This document shows positions 55,636 through 64,000 of a stretch of 64,000 nt of DNA, in pieces. Below the pieces are notes generated by a model. That model saw only the letters and a program-made list of their open reading frames with translations. It was not told the DNA's origin and did no database searches. Made by a program: the position numbers and the translations under genes. Position 1 is the first letter of the stretch; each line of letters begins with the position of its first letter. The stretch is from the NCBI RefSeq assembly GCF_004361815.1, contig NZ_SNWA01000004.1, positions 316,915-380,914 on the forward strand, written 5' to 3'. This DNA is from Paraburkholderia sp. BL10I2N1 (lineage in GTDB: Bacteria > Pseudomonadota > Gammaproteobacteria > Burkholderiales > Burkholderiaceae).

Positions 55636-56808
55636 CTACTCAGTTCCGAGCACCATCACCATATAAGCCGACATCACCATGCCGCCCGCCTGGACCAGGC
55701 AGGACTTTGCGTCCGGAACCTGGCGTGCGCCACATTCGCCGCGCAACTGTCGTACGGCTTCGATCATCAATTGCATGCCGAACATGCCCGAATGATTGAA
55801 CGAGAGACCGCCACCCGAGGTATTCAGTGGGAAATCGCCGCCCGGCGCGATGCGGCCGTCACGAACGAACTCGCCAGCTTCACCGGGTTCGCAAAAGCCA
55901 AGACTCTCCAGCCCGAACAGCACGTTGATCGTGAATGCATCATAGATCTGCACCAGGTCGAGGTCTTTGTGATCGAGTTGCGCCATTGCCAACGCATCTT
56001 TGGCGAGGGTTGAAAGGACCTTGTTATCGATCCAGTCGTCCGATCCGAACGGCGTCAAATGGTGGAGATATTTCTCGGAGAAGCCGCGAACCATCACGGG
56101 CTGCTGCTTCAGGTCGCGCGCCCGGTCGGCTCGCGTGAGGATCATCGCACCGGCACTGTCAGTCACCTGGCAGATGTCGAACTTGCGCAGCGGATCGGCC
56201 AGCATGGGCGCGGCCAGATACTGTTCCATCGTGAGGTCGTCACGTGCGAACGCGTTCGGGTTCAGTTGCGCCCATTTCCTTGATGCTAGCGCGATCTCGC
56301 CAAGGTCTTCCGCTCTGGTGCCGTAGCGATGCATGTGCAGTTGTGCCTGCATCGCATAGAAGCCGATCGGGCTCAGCATGCCGTAAGGCTGCACGAACTG
56401 TGCGACCGGATTGCGCGGCTCCTGGTTCATGCCGCCCGCTTTGCGGCTGCGATCGAGCCGCTGCGTGCTGCCGTAGGTGATCAGCGCGGTGTCGCACAGG
56501 CCTGCTTCGATCGCGGCTATCGCGTGGACCAGATGGGTGATGTTCGATTGCCCGCCTACGACGGTGTTGTCGACGAAGCGCGGCTGGATACCCAGATACT
56601 CCGATACTAGAAGAGCAGCAGCGCGGTCGTCCCAATGCGCAAAGACAGCATCGATATCGCCCGGCACCAGGCCTGCGTCGAGCATCGCCGATCTGGCAGC
56701 CTGGCATTGCAGCGATAGGGCGGTCTCCCCCTCTGCCGCCTTGCCGAGACCGGCCTCGCCGATGCCGACGATGGCGTAGCGATTTGCAAGTTGGTGTTTG
56801 TTGATCAT
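55636..56808 (-). CDS. thiolase-fold protein of the lipid-transfer (Ltp/SCP2-thiolase) type
   Basis: A 390-residue thiolase-superfamily protein: YAIVGIGEAGLGKA at the start, KDLDLVQIYDAFTINVLFGL with LESLGFCEPGEAGEF, and TSGGGLSFNHSGMFG near the end. The usual N-terminal nucleophilic cysteine of degradative thiolases is not present in the corresponding loop (VVGGQSNITHLVHAI). That is shared with Ltp-type thiolase-like proteins and Ltp2-type aldolases. Such proteins work as a complex with a DUF35 OB-fold partner, which is encoded two genes upstream (58362). Thus carbon-carbon cleavage of a CoA thioester is likely, by thiolysis or retro-aldol. Confidence 0.82.
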   Translation of the reverse strand: MINKHQLANRYAIVGIGEAGLGKAAEGETALSLQCQAARSAMLDAGLVPGDIDAVFAHWDDRAAALLVSEYLGIQPRFVDNTVVGGQSNITHLVHAIAAIEAGLCDTALITYGSTQRLDRSRKAGGMNQEPRNPVAQFVQPYGMLSPIGFYAMQAQLHMHRYGTRAEDLGEIALASRKWAQLNPNAFARDDLTMEQYLAAPMLADPLRKFDICQVTDSAGAMILTRADRARDLKQQPVMVRGFSEKYLHHLTPFGSDDWIDNKVLSTLAKDALAMAQLDHKDLDLVQIYDAFTINVLFGLESLGFCEPGEAGEFVRDGRIAPGGDFPLNTSGGGLSFNHSGMFGMQLMIEAVRQLRGECGARQVPDAKSCLVQAGGMVMSAYMVMVLGTE

Positions 56809-56814
56809 GCTGGG

Positions 56815-58365
56815 TCAGTCCTGCTTGAGCGCGTCGGCCAGAAACTTCGCGCGCACGTCTTTCTTCAGGACCTTGCCGATGGGGCTGCGCGGCAGGGTTT
56901 CCCAGATCTCCACATGCTTTGGCATCTTGAAACTGGCGAGGCGGTCCTTGCACAATGCGAAGACTTCCTCGGGTGTGATGGTCGTGCCGCGCTTGAGCTC
57001 GACGATGGCAGTAACCCGCTCGCCCCAGTCCGCGTCGGGCGTGCCTACGACGGCGCAATCCTGGACAGAAGGGTGGGAGAAGATCACCTGTTCGATCTCG
57101 CTCGGATAGATATTGAAGCCGCCGGAGATGATCATGTCCTTCTTGCGATCGACGATGTACAGATAGCCGCTTTCATCGAAGACACCGATGTCGCCGGTGT
57201 GATGCCAACCGAAGGCACGTACCTCGGCAGTCGCTTCCGGATTCTTGTAATAACCGGACGACACGAGGTCGCCCTTGGCTACGATTTCGCCTCGCTCTCC
57301 GAGCGCGACAATGTTGCCGTTGTCGTCCATCAAGGCCACTTCACATGCGCCGGATGGCCGCCCGGCCGAACCGAGGTGGCGATTCTGCGACGAATCGTCG
57401 CTGACGTAATGATCTTTGCGCGACAGACACGTGATGACGCCAGGAACTTCGGCCTGGCCATAGAATTGCGCGAAGACCTGTCCCCACAGTGCCAGCCCCT
57501 CGCGCAGTTTGTCGACTGACATCGGGGCCGCGCCATAGATGACGTATTCGAGTGACGAACAGTCGCGCGTCTTTACATCAGGGTGTGCCAGCAATCGGTA
57601 AATCAATGTCGGGGGCAGGAAGATATGCGTAACCTTTTCGCACTCGATCAGCGCCAGCAACTCGCCCGGATCTGTAGAAGGCGCAAGCACGTTGCGCGCG
57701 CCGAATCGCGCCAGTGCCATGAAGGTTGCGCCCGCGGCATGCGTGAACGGCGCAACGAACAGGTGGACGGGATCTTTGTCGGGTTGTGTGAACTGGTTCG
57801 AGATCCGGTAGGCCGTCTCAAGTGCGCGATGGGTTTGCATGATCGCTTTCGGCTTGCCGGTCGTGCCGCCGGAAGATTTGATGATCGCCACATCGTCGGC
57901 ATTCTTGTCGATCGTTTCCACCCGCTTGCCCGAAAACTGCTCACACCACGCGGACAGCGTCGGGCCGGACGGTTGTGCCGCTTGCGACAGGCCAATGACG
58001 GTTTTCAAAGCCGGCGCGCCACTGCGGATCTTTTCCATTTGCGGGAGGTACGTTTCGTGGCAGAACATGGCCGACACGTCCGTGAACTGCATAAACCACG
58101 CGATGTCGTCGATGGTATCGCGCGCGTTCAGGGGCACATAGACCGCGCCCGCGCGCATGATGCCGAGCATCGCGACGAGCGCCAATTCATGATTGGGCGA
58201 CAGCACGCCGATATGCGCGCTGCCGAGCCCTTGTTCCAGCAGCGCGTGCGCCACCGCATGCGATGCGTTTTCGATTTCCTGATAAGTCAGGCGAAGCTCA
58301 CCGCTTTGCAGGCAAATGCGATCAGGGAATTGCCGGACACCTGCGTCGAATGAATCGATAATCAT
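56815..58365 (-). CDS. AMP-forming acyl-CoA synthetase
   Basis: A 516-residue ANL-superfamily ligase that adenylates a carboxylic acid and transfers it to CoA. Motifs: SSGGTTGKPKAIMQTHR (A3), AQFYGQAEVPG (A5), HTGDIGVFDESGYLYIVDRK (A7/A8), GFNIYPSEIE and the catalytic lysine in PRSPIGKVLKKDVR. The start at 58365 overlaps the stop of the DUF35 gene (ATGA); the frame continues upstream but into another gene. It activates the acid made by the carboxylase or taken up from outside (inference). Confidence 0.9.
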   Translation of the reverse strand: MIIDSFDAGVRQFPDRICLQSGELRLTYQEIENASHAVAHALLEQGLGSAHIGVLSPNHELALVAMLGIMRAGAVYVPLNARDTIDDIAWFMQFTDVSAMFCHETYLPQMEKIRSGAPALKTVIGLSQAAQPSGPTLSAWCEQFSGKRVETIDKNADDVAIIKSSGGTTGKPKAIMQTHRALETAYRISNQFTQPDKDPVHLFVAPFTHAAGATFMALARFGARNVLAPSTDPGELLALIECEKVTHIFLPPTLIYRLLAHPDVKTRDCSSLEYVIYGAAPMSVDKLREGLALWGQVFAQFYGQAEVPGVITCLSRKDHYVSDDSSQNRHLGSAGRPSGACEVALMDDNGNIVALGERGEIVAKGDLVSSGYYKNPEATAEVRAFGWHHTGDIGVFDESGYLYIVDRKKDMIISGGFNIYPSEIEQVIFSHPSVQDCAVVGTPDADWGERVTAIVELKRGTTITPEEVFALCKDRLASFKMPKHVEIWETLPRSPIGKVLKKDVRAKFLADALKQD

Positions 58366-58793
58366 GAAGACGTACCTGTAGCAATTTTGAATTGGGGAAG
58401 CGCGTATTCGGCGCTGATGCGCTCGAAAGTCACTTCGACGGGGGCGCCGATGGCAACCTGTGCGAGATCGGAGTCGACGATCCCGGCCAGCATGCGCACG
58501 CCTTCGTCGAGGTCGATCATGGCCACTGCGTATGGCACCTTGTCCGCCATCGAGGGATGTCCCGCAATGTGGCAGATCGTGTACGTATAAATCGTGCCGC
58601 GACCGCTGCAATCGACCCACTCGACGGAATCGGACAGACAGGCAGTGCAAAATGCGCGCGGGTAGAACTGCCGGCGTCCGCATGAGCCGCAGCGCTGCAC
58701 CACCAGGCGGCCTTCGTTCGCCATGCGCCAGTAGGGGGCGGTTTCCCTCGTTGGCACCGGAAGCGCACGGGTAGTGTCAGATGCCTGCTTCAC
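58362..58793 (-). CDS. DUF35 OB-fold protein with rubredoxin-like zinc ribbon
   Basis: A 143-residue protein of the ChsH2/DUF35 class. It has an N-terminal helical part (YWRMANEGRLVVQRC), a zinc ribbon CGSCGRRQFYPRAFCTAC, and a C-terminal OB fold (RGTIYTYTICHIAG ... YAVAMIDLDEG). Such proteins form complexes with Ltp-type thiolases or with MaoC-type hydratases. It overlaps genes on both sides by 4 bp (58790-58793 and 58362-58365), so stoichiometric synthesis with its partners is expected. Confidence 0.87.
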   Translation of the reverse strand: MKQASDTTRALPVPTRETAPYWRMANEGRLVVQRCGSCGRRQFYPRAFCTACLSDSVEWVDCSGRGTIYTYTICHIAGHPSMADKVPYAVAMIDLDEGVRMLAGIVDSDLAQVAIGAPVEVTFERISAEYALPQFKIATGTSS

Positions 58794-60307
58794 GACCGGC
58801 CACCTTTGAGTTGGCAGTTCAGCGACCAGTCACCGCGCGAAACATGAATGCGGCCCTTGCGGGGCAATTTCGCCAGCGTCTCCACCAGGTCGACGATTGG
58901 GTGGGTGACACTGAACGCACTGTCTTGCGACGTAGGAACCAGGGCGTCAATCTTTTCATCGCCGAACATATAGCGCAGCAACATCTGGTCGTCGTCCATA
59001 CCCTTGTATCGCTGGCGCAGGCCTGGCAGGACCGGCTCTAGCGGCGGCGGCGTCAGGGCGACATCCCGGGAGCCGTTCGTGATGATGCGGTCGGCAATGT
59101 TCTGGTCCACTGGCAGCGGCAAGGCGCCAAAGTAGCCGCAGATGTATTTCTTGACTTCGTCAGGAACGACGCGATAGCGCTCGCCGTTGACCACGTTCAT
59201 GACCGCCTGGGCGGCCACGATGGCCGGAAACGGCGTCGCCATGACGGGCGAGCCGAGCTCTTCGCGCACGCGTGCGATTTCCTGGATCACCTCGGGCAGT
59301 TTGTCGCCCAAACCAGCTTGTTTGAGTTGCGCCTCCAGGTTGGAAATGGCGCCGCCCGCGAATTGCGATTTATAGAGAAACGGGTTGTACTCAGCTGCAA
59401 CGCCTACCGGCTGGCCCTCATGTTCAGCCAGGGCTGCGAGGTAAGGAGTGACATCGTCGAGCGCCGTGTCATCGAGATCGACAGAGAGTCCCAACGCGCG
59501 CAGGTTGCTGGCGATCATGTGACTCGAAGGCACAGAGTTGCCGTTGGTCAACGGGTCGACGGCGGTAAAGACGCAGTCCGCGCCGTGCACTGCGGCCTCG
59601 ATTGCGAGCAAGGGACCAAGCCCGGTCAGGCAGTGAGTATTGAATTCAAGCGTGCGATGGCCAATGGCGCGCTTGATGGCGGGAACGATGGTCCTGACAT
59701 CCTCCAGCGACATGATTCCCGCCGCACAACCGAAGACGATGTTTTGCACGTCGAAGCGCTCGACCACTTCTCTTGCTTTGGCCTCGTAGAAGGCCGCGTC
59801 ATAGCCTGGCGCGAGGTTGAATATCAGCCCTGCGCTGACTGTAGCGCCGAGCCGGCGAGCGGTCTGAATGGCGGGCGCGACGTTGTCCCAGCAATGCAAG
59901 GACTCCAGGAAGCCGAAATCGCGGATGCCGTTGGCAAACATGCGCTCGACGAACAGCTCGTTGATATCGGGCGCTACCGGATAAAAGCCGCTCATCAGAT
60001 TGCTACGTATCGCGGCGCGCAGCGGCGTGCGCGTGATCCGGTCGCGCAGTAGCCGGATGCGCTCAAACGGGTTCTGGTTCAGGGACCGTACCGCTACATC
60101 GAACTGAACCATGGCGATGGCTTCGATGAAGGAAAAGCCGGCACTGTCGAGCCGCTCGGCGATCGGAAGCATGTGTTCCGTGCGCATGCGGGTGGCCCAC
60201 AGGCATTGATGGGCATCGCGCAGCGTTCCGTCGGAAATACGGATGGCCGGACGGCTGCCGTCGCGGGCGCGCGCGTCCGCCATAGTCTGTTGAAGATGTG
60301 ACAGCAC
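58790..60307 (-). CDS. carboxyltransferase-like subunit 1 (HMGL-like/5S family)
   Basis: A 505-residue protein related to the carboxyltransferase of transcarboxylase 5S, oxaloacetate decarboxylase alpha and pyruvate carboxylase. The metal-site start RISDGTLRDAHQCLWATRMR (Asp31) is canonical, and FAGGAISNLEAQLKQAG of the C-terminal domain is kept. Two key sites differ: the carbamylated lysine region, normally ALKDMA, reads IVFGCAAGIM, and the metal His-x-His reads FNTHC, with Asn in place of the first His. It may therefore depend on the second subunit or act on another substrate. It follows subunit 2 directly (4 bp gap) and overlaps the DUF35 gene. Confidence 0.82.
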   Translation of the reverse strand: MLSHLQQTMADARARDGSRPAIRISDGTLRDAHQCLWATRMRTEHMLPIAERLDSAGFSFIEAIAMVQFDVAVRSLNQNPFERIRLLRDRITRTPLRAAIRSNLMSGFYPVAPDINELFVERMFANGIRDFGFLESLHCWDNVAPAIQTARRLGATVSAGLIFNLAPGYDAAFYEAKAREVVERFDVQNIVFGCAAGIMSLEDVRTIVPAIKRAIGHRTLEFNTHCLTGLGPLLAIEAAVHGADCVFTAVDPLTNGNSVPSSHMIASNLRALGLSVDLDDTALDDVTPYLAALAEHEGQPVGVAAEYNPFLYKSQFAGGAISNLEAQLKQAGLGDKLPEVIQEIARVREELGSPVMATPFPAIVAAQAVMNVVNGERYRVVPDEVKKYICGYFGALPLPVDQNIADRIITNGSRDVALTPPPLEPVLPGLRQRYKGMDDDQMLLRYMFGDEKIDALVPTSQDSAFSVTHPIVDLVETLAKLPRKGRIHVSRGDWSLNCQLKGGRS

Positions 60308-60311
60308 GACC

Positions 60312-61763
60312 TTATCCCTCTAACTGTTGGTAGACAATTTCCATGTCCGGACCTTTGACCCGCAACGACGCGTAGTGCGGGAGGCGTTCAAGCAGGCCGC
60401 GCGCCAGCGTCTCGAACGGAGACAGGGTCTGGTAGCGCAGCTGCGCCGGCGGCAACGGATGAGGCAAATTCTTGATGTTGAAGCCGGATACATGTGCGGT
60501 GAGCCGCGCAAGATCGGTTGCGCCGGGAGTGTTCTCGCGCAACGCCTCCATGGTCGCCGGCTTGCAAACTTCAAATGTACCGACGCGGCACTGCAGCTCC
60601 GCATTCACGACGCCTGGCAGGCTGCCGTAGATGCCCTGCACCAGACGGCGGATGCCGGGCCGCAGTTGCGCGTAGCGCGGCATGCCTGCGACGTGAAGGT
60701 GTGCCTGCTCGGCGATCGGGGTGGCGAACGGCTCGACCATCGGGGGCGTTCCCATGTCGCGGCGGATACGGTCGCATTCGACGGCAAACGCATTCAGGTG
60801 TCGGTTGCGGCCCGTGTCGGGCAAACTCCGCATCAAATCAGCGGCGAGCTCGCCAGGTAACTGATGCGCGTAAGGGGCAAGGTCGAATACCCAACATTCG
60901 GCGCGCGGAAAACCTTCACGCTCGGCGATATCGTCGGCGACGGCATTAGCGGAGCGGACCACGCTCATGTCCAGACCGTTCGTCGCGATATCGATCAGGC
61001 TCAGCGCACGGACCAGATTGGTGATCGAAGGCAGCGACGCGCCATTGGCGAGGCTTGGGAGTGCAGTGTCGATCCCGTCGACGCCGAGTCGCAGTGCTTC
61101 GAGCACCACCATCGGGCCCAGCGCCGTGTGGCAGCGGGTGTGCAAGTCCAGCGGGGTGTCACCCAACGCTGCCTTGAGGGCCGGAATGAGGGTGGCGACA
61201 CGATCCGGCGTTAGCAGTCCGCTTTCGTCACGCAGCATCATGCGTGCGGCGCCGGCCATGACGAGGGCCCTGGCCTGCTCGCCATACCATGCGTCGGAAT
61301 AAATGGCATCCTCGACGAATGGAAGCGCGGCGATTGCACTGAGTTCGAGTCGGCGCGCTGCCTGCAGCACGGGTGCCAGACGCGCGATAGCTATCAGCGG
61401 ATCCATGACGATGACCTGCTGCACGCCATGCGCGGCGAACTCCTTCAGCCAATGCGTTGCCACGTCGGTCGACAGGATATCCGTACCGTGTTTGCCATGG
61501 CCCGTCATCAGATTGATCGTGGTGCGGAACACGGTTTGCGGGCACTGTTCGCGCGCCGCTTCGATGAACTGCCACGGGTTCTCGCCGCGTGCCAGGCACT
61601 GCGTGAACAGCGCGGGGCTGGAGACCTCGATGGCGGTCAATCCGGCGCCATCGAGCCGCCGGATCACGTCGAGCCGCATCGGCGTGCTCATGGCACCCGA
61701 CCACACGGCATTTTGACCATCGGTAAGGCTGGCGTCGGTAAAGCGGACTGCGTGCGTGTTCAT
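60312..61763 (-). CDS. carboxyltransferase-like subunit 2, divergent
   Basis: A 483-residue paralogue of subunit 1 with the same TIM-barrel outline (SLTDGQNAVWSGAMSTPMR; MMLRDESGLLTPDRV; DLHTRCHTALGPMVVLEAL). Relative to 5S-type enzymes it keeps the first aspartate (D15) but loses the RDxHQ histidine/glutamine, has Arg for the carbamylated lysine, and has His-Thr-Arg instead of His-x-His. So it is complementary to subunit 1, which keeps the second His of that pair. The start at 61763 overlaps the biotin carboxylase stop (ATGA). A heteromeric carboxyltransferase, or one catalytic and one structural subunit, is the best guess. Confidence 0.75.
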   Translation of the reverse strand: MNTHAVRFTDASLTDGQNAVWSGAMSTPMRLDVIRRLDGAGLTAIEVSSPALFTQCLARGENPWQFIEAAREQCPQTVFRTTINLMTGHGKHGTDILSTDVATHWLKEFAAHGVQQVIVMDPLIAIARLAPVLQAARRLELSAIAALPFVEDAIYSDAWYGEQARALVMAGAARMMLRDESGLLTPDRVATLIPALKAALGDTPLDLHTRCHTALGPMVVLEALRLGVDGIDTALPSLANGASLPSITNLVRALSLIDIATNGLDMSVVRSANAVADDIAEREGFPRAECWVFDLAPYAHQLPGELAADLMRSLPDTGRNRHLNAFAVECDRIRRDMGTPPMVEPFATPIAEQAHLHVAGMPRYAQLRPGIRRLVQGIYGSLPGVVNAELQCRVGTFEVCKPATMEALRENTPGATDLARLTAHVSGFNIKNLPHPLPPAQLRYQTLSPFETLARGLLERLPHYASLRVKGPDMEIVYQQLEG

Positions 61764-63195
61764 GCTGCGATTCCTTTTGCTGCCTCGGCAGCTTTCGTCT
61801 TCTCCTTGAGTACTGCTTTCCAGGGGGGCATGAAGGTATCCTCGACCCAGCGCGTGGTCACACGACCTTCGGCAAAATCCGGATGCGCGAGCACCGCTTG
61901 ATGAAAACTGGCCGTGGTCGCGGGACCGGTGACGCGCAAGTCCGCGAGCGCTTCCTGCATGCGCTCGATGGCCTCGGCGCGCGTCGGCGCATGCACGATG
62001 AGCTTGCCGAGCAGCGAGTCGTAATACGGCGGGACGGTGTAGCCGCTGTAGCAGTGGGTATCAACCCGCACGCCATCGCCTTCGGGACTCTGCCATTCGG
62101 AAATCAGGCCGGCGCGCGGCAGAAAATTCCGTTCCGGGTCCTCTGCGTTGATGCGGCATTCAATCGCGTGGCCGCTGATCGAAATCTGGGCCTGCGTGAA
62201 CGACAGCGGCAGTCCGCATGCCACGCGCAATTGTTCGACCACGAGATCCTGCCCGGTGACCATCTCCGTGACCGGGTGCTCGACCTGGATACGGGTATTC
62301 ATTTCGAGGAAGTAGTACTTGCCGTCGCTGTCGTCGACCACAAACTCAATGGTTCCGGCGCCGCAATACCTGACATCGCGCGCGAGCCGCACCGCGCATT
62401 CGCCCATTTCGGCGCGCATCGCAGCGGTCAACTTTGGCGACGGTGCTTCCTCGATCAGCTTTTGATGGCGGCGCTGGGTAGAACACTCGCGCTCTCCAAG
62501 GTAAACCACGTTGCCGTGCTGATCCCCCATCACCTGGATCTCAATGTGGCGGGCCCGTTCAATGAATTTTTCGATGTACAGCGTGGAATCACCAAAGGCC
62601 GAGCCGGCCTCGTTCGCCGCGGAGCTGAACGCAGCTTCCATCTCGGATTCCGAACGCACCACACGCATACCGCGGCCACCACCACCGGCGGTAGCTTTCA
62701 CCAGCACTGGATAGCCGATGTCACGCGCGATGCTGCGCGCGTCTTCGACGTCGGCTACGGCGCCGGAGCCGGGCACGCGCGGCACGCCGGACCCGGCGGC
62801 CAGACCCACCGCAGTGATCTTGTCGCCCATCGCGTCGATCGCCTCCGGCGACGGGCCGATGAACGCCAGGTTGGCTTCGGCACAGGCGCGTGCAAACGCG
62901 GAGCGCTCTGCCAGAAAGCCATACCCGGGTGGACTGCGTCGCATTCGGTATCGCGCGCGGCTTTGACCAGATTGGACGCGATCAGATAACTCTCGGCAGC
63001 GGGGGGCGGGCCGATCACGACATAACGGTCGGCCAGTTGCGCCGCCATGCTTTCGACGTCGGCTTCGGAAACGCCGACGACGGTCTCCATGCCGAGTGCT
63101 CGGCAGGCGCGGATGATGCGCACGGCGATCTCGCCGCGATTGGCGACAAACACCCGGCGGATATCGCGGGTTGCCATTGAAGGTTGAGTGTTCAT
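61760..63195 (-). pseudogene. biotin carboxylase (AccC-like), disrupted by a 1-bp frameshift
   Basis: The gene encodes an ATP-grasp biotin carboxylase of about 478 residues. The N-terminal frame (from ATG 63195) reads RRVFVANRGEIAVRIIRACR through CDAVHPG. There the frame is lost, and the rest (GFLAERSAFARACAEANLAF, then KATAGGGGRGMRVV, EKFIERARHIEIQVMGD, FLEMNTRIQVEHPVTEMVTG) continues in another frame to 61760. A single base is missing in the CCCGG-TAT run at about 62923-62928, where VHPGYGFL is expected. All catalytic blocks are present, so this is either a recent mutation or a sequence error. It should carboxylate the biotin on the BCCP encoded 14 bp upstream. Confidence 0.85.
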
Positions 63196-63209
63196 TGGAT
63201 CGGGCCTTT

Positions 63210-63728
63210 CTAGTCGCGTGTAACGTCAATCAACATCAGGATCTGGTCGTGCTGGACCAGTTGACCGTGCCGGGCCACGACGCGATGCACCTTGCCGCTG
63301 ACGGTGGACTCGATCGAGTTGAACATCTTCATGACCTCGACAAGACAGACCGTATCGCCGACCTTGATATCGCTGCCAACGGCAACGAAAGGTGGGGCGT
63401 CCGGCTTCGGCGTGAGATAGAAGGTGCCGACCATCGGCGCACGGATCGCCGTCATGCCCTCCGGCACGGCGTCCGGCTGTGCGGGTGCCTCTGCGGCGGC
63501 AAAGTCGGACGGACTGACTGGTTTAGGTGTCGCCGACGGCGCGCCGGACGATGACGCCCCGATGCTCAACGCGACGCTGGAGTCGGTGAAATGGGCCGCG
63601 AGCGGTGCCGCGCCGGGTTTGCGGGCCTGCAGCAAATAATCTCCGACCTTGATCTCGAGCGACTCGAGCTGCTCCGCACGATCGAGGGTATCGAGGATGC
63701 GCCGCACATCGGCGTGAGAAAGACCCAT
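63210..63728 (-). CDS. biotin carboxyl carrier protein
   Basis: A 172-residue AccB-like protein. Residues about 1-40 form the N-terminal helical/strand part (LSHADVRRILDTLDRAEQLE), followed by an Ala/Pro-rich linker (about 60-90) and the biotinyl domain. The biotin acceptor is Lys134 in CLVEVMKMFNSIES; VMKM replaces the more common AMKM. APMVGTFYLTPKPDAPPFV is the preceding thumb-like region of AccB proteins. First gene of the operon, with a promoter at 63830-63859. Confidence 0.92.
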   Translation of the reverse strand: MGLSHADVRRILDTLDRAEQLESLEIKVGDYLLQARKPGAAPLAAHFTDSSVALSIGASSSGAPSATPKPVSPSDFAAAEAPAQPDAVPEGMTAIRAPMVGTFYLTPKPDAPPFVAVGSDIKVGDTVCLVEVMKMFNSIESTVSGKVHRVVARHGQLVQHDQILMLIDVTRD

Positions 63729-63829
63729 TGGCTACTCCCTGATTCCTTGGCCCCGCTTCCATGCCTGGGGCCGACTCCGCCACATTTCCCCACTGCCCCC
63801 CATGGACAGCGATGGTGACAACAGGGTCC

Positions 63830-63863
63830 ACTATAAAATGTCTTCATTAACATTGTCTACAAT
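63830..63863 (-). promoter_or_regulatory. promoter with overlapping palindromic operator for the biotin-carboxylase operon
   Basis: Read leftward: TAGACA (63859-63854), 18-bp spacer, TATAGT (63835-63830). The palindrome ATTGTCTACAAT (63852-63863) covers the -35 hexamer. TTGTnnACAA fits the short symmetric sites of FadR-type GntR regulators, so a regulator encoded outside the window may repress here (inference). Confidence 0.5.
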
Positions 63864-64000
63864 CTTAACTTGGGTGTAGTCTGAACACCATCGCATCGAC
63901 TAATAGCATTCGGTTGAAACAATAGTCCGAAAACTCTCGTTGTTATTTCATTATTTGAAATAATTCCGTCCAGGCTCAAACGTGGAAATGACTCGTCCAA

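Overview
The window looks like a chromosome segment of a Burkholderia-sensu-lato betaproteobacterium (Paraburkholderia/Caballeronia type). The grounds are high GC, a DUF4148 secreted protein, a Burkholderia-type general porin, MHS-family transporters, FadR-type GntR regulators next to sugar operons, and a KfrA-like/tyrosine-recombinase pair typical of islands in this group. No rRNA, tRNA or CRISPR array was found.

Layout. (1) 1-3.7 kb: end of a non-phosphorylative pentose (Weimberg-type) operon: sugar-acid dehydratase, XylX-like dehydratase, alpha-ketoglutarate semialdehyde dehydrogenase. (2) 3.9-7.4 kb: DUF4148 protein, an unclassified winged-helix protein that may belong to a mobile element, and an MHS transporter. 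(3) 7.6-13.4 kb: a mobile-element graveyard. Two inverted, nearly identical 1173-bp IS5-type elements (8352-9524, 12206-13378) flank a desaturase gene and fragments of an oxidoreductase, IstB, two other transposases and a phage-type integrase. (4) 13.6-24.2 kb: a GntR-controlled sugar operon (ABC importer, aldose dehydrogenase, internally deleted lactonase, mutarotase, Zn-dehydrogenase, tagaturonate-reductase-like enzyme, altronate dehydratase). The enzyme order fits L-galactose catabolism through L-galactonate, tagaturonate and altronate to 2-keto-3-deoxygluconate. (5) 24.8-30.9 kb: a carboxylate cluster (LysR regulator, DAACS symporter, orphan ModA-like binding protein, MHS transporter, citrate-synthase-like protein). 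(6) 30.9-50.5 kb: a probable genomic island. Its core is a leftward, overlapping four-gene operon (47365-32171) that I identify as a pPIWI-RE system: REase-fold protein, DinG-like helicase, a 3160-residue pPIWI-RE protein carrying a very large extension with a coiled coil and a P-loop ATPase, and a small coupled accessory protein. It ends in a KfrA-like protein and a tyrosine recombinase. (7) 51.2-54.4 kb: chemoreceptor and porin. (8) 63.7-54.7 kb (leftward): a biotin-dependent carboxylase operon (BCCP, frameshifted biotin carboxylase, two divergent carboxyltransferase-like subunits) joined to a DUF35 protein, acyl-CoA ligase, Ltp-type thiolase and SDR, possibly a ketone carboxylation/CoA activation pathway.

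The most exciting element is the pPIWI-RE operon. The family was predicted computationally as a guide-dependent restriction system, but the PIWI protein here is about three times the length I would expect and has acquired its own STAND/ORC-like ATPase plus a fourth gene. Other points of interest are the two carboxyltransferase-like subunits that each lack metal-site residues, the broken lactonase in an otherwise complete sugar operon, and two well-defined promoter/operator regions.
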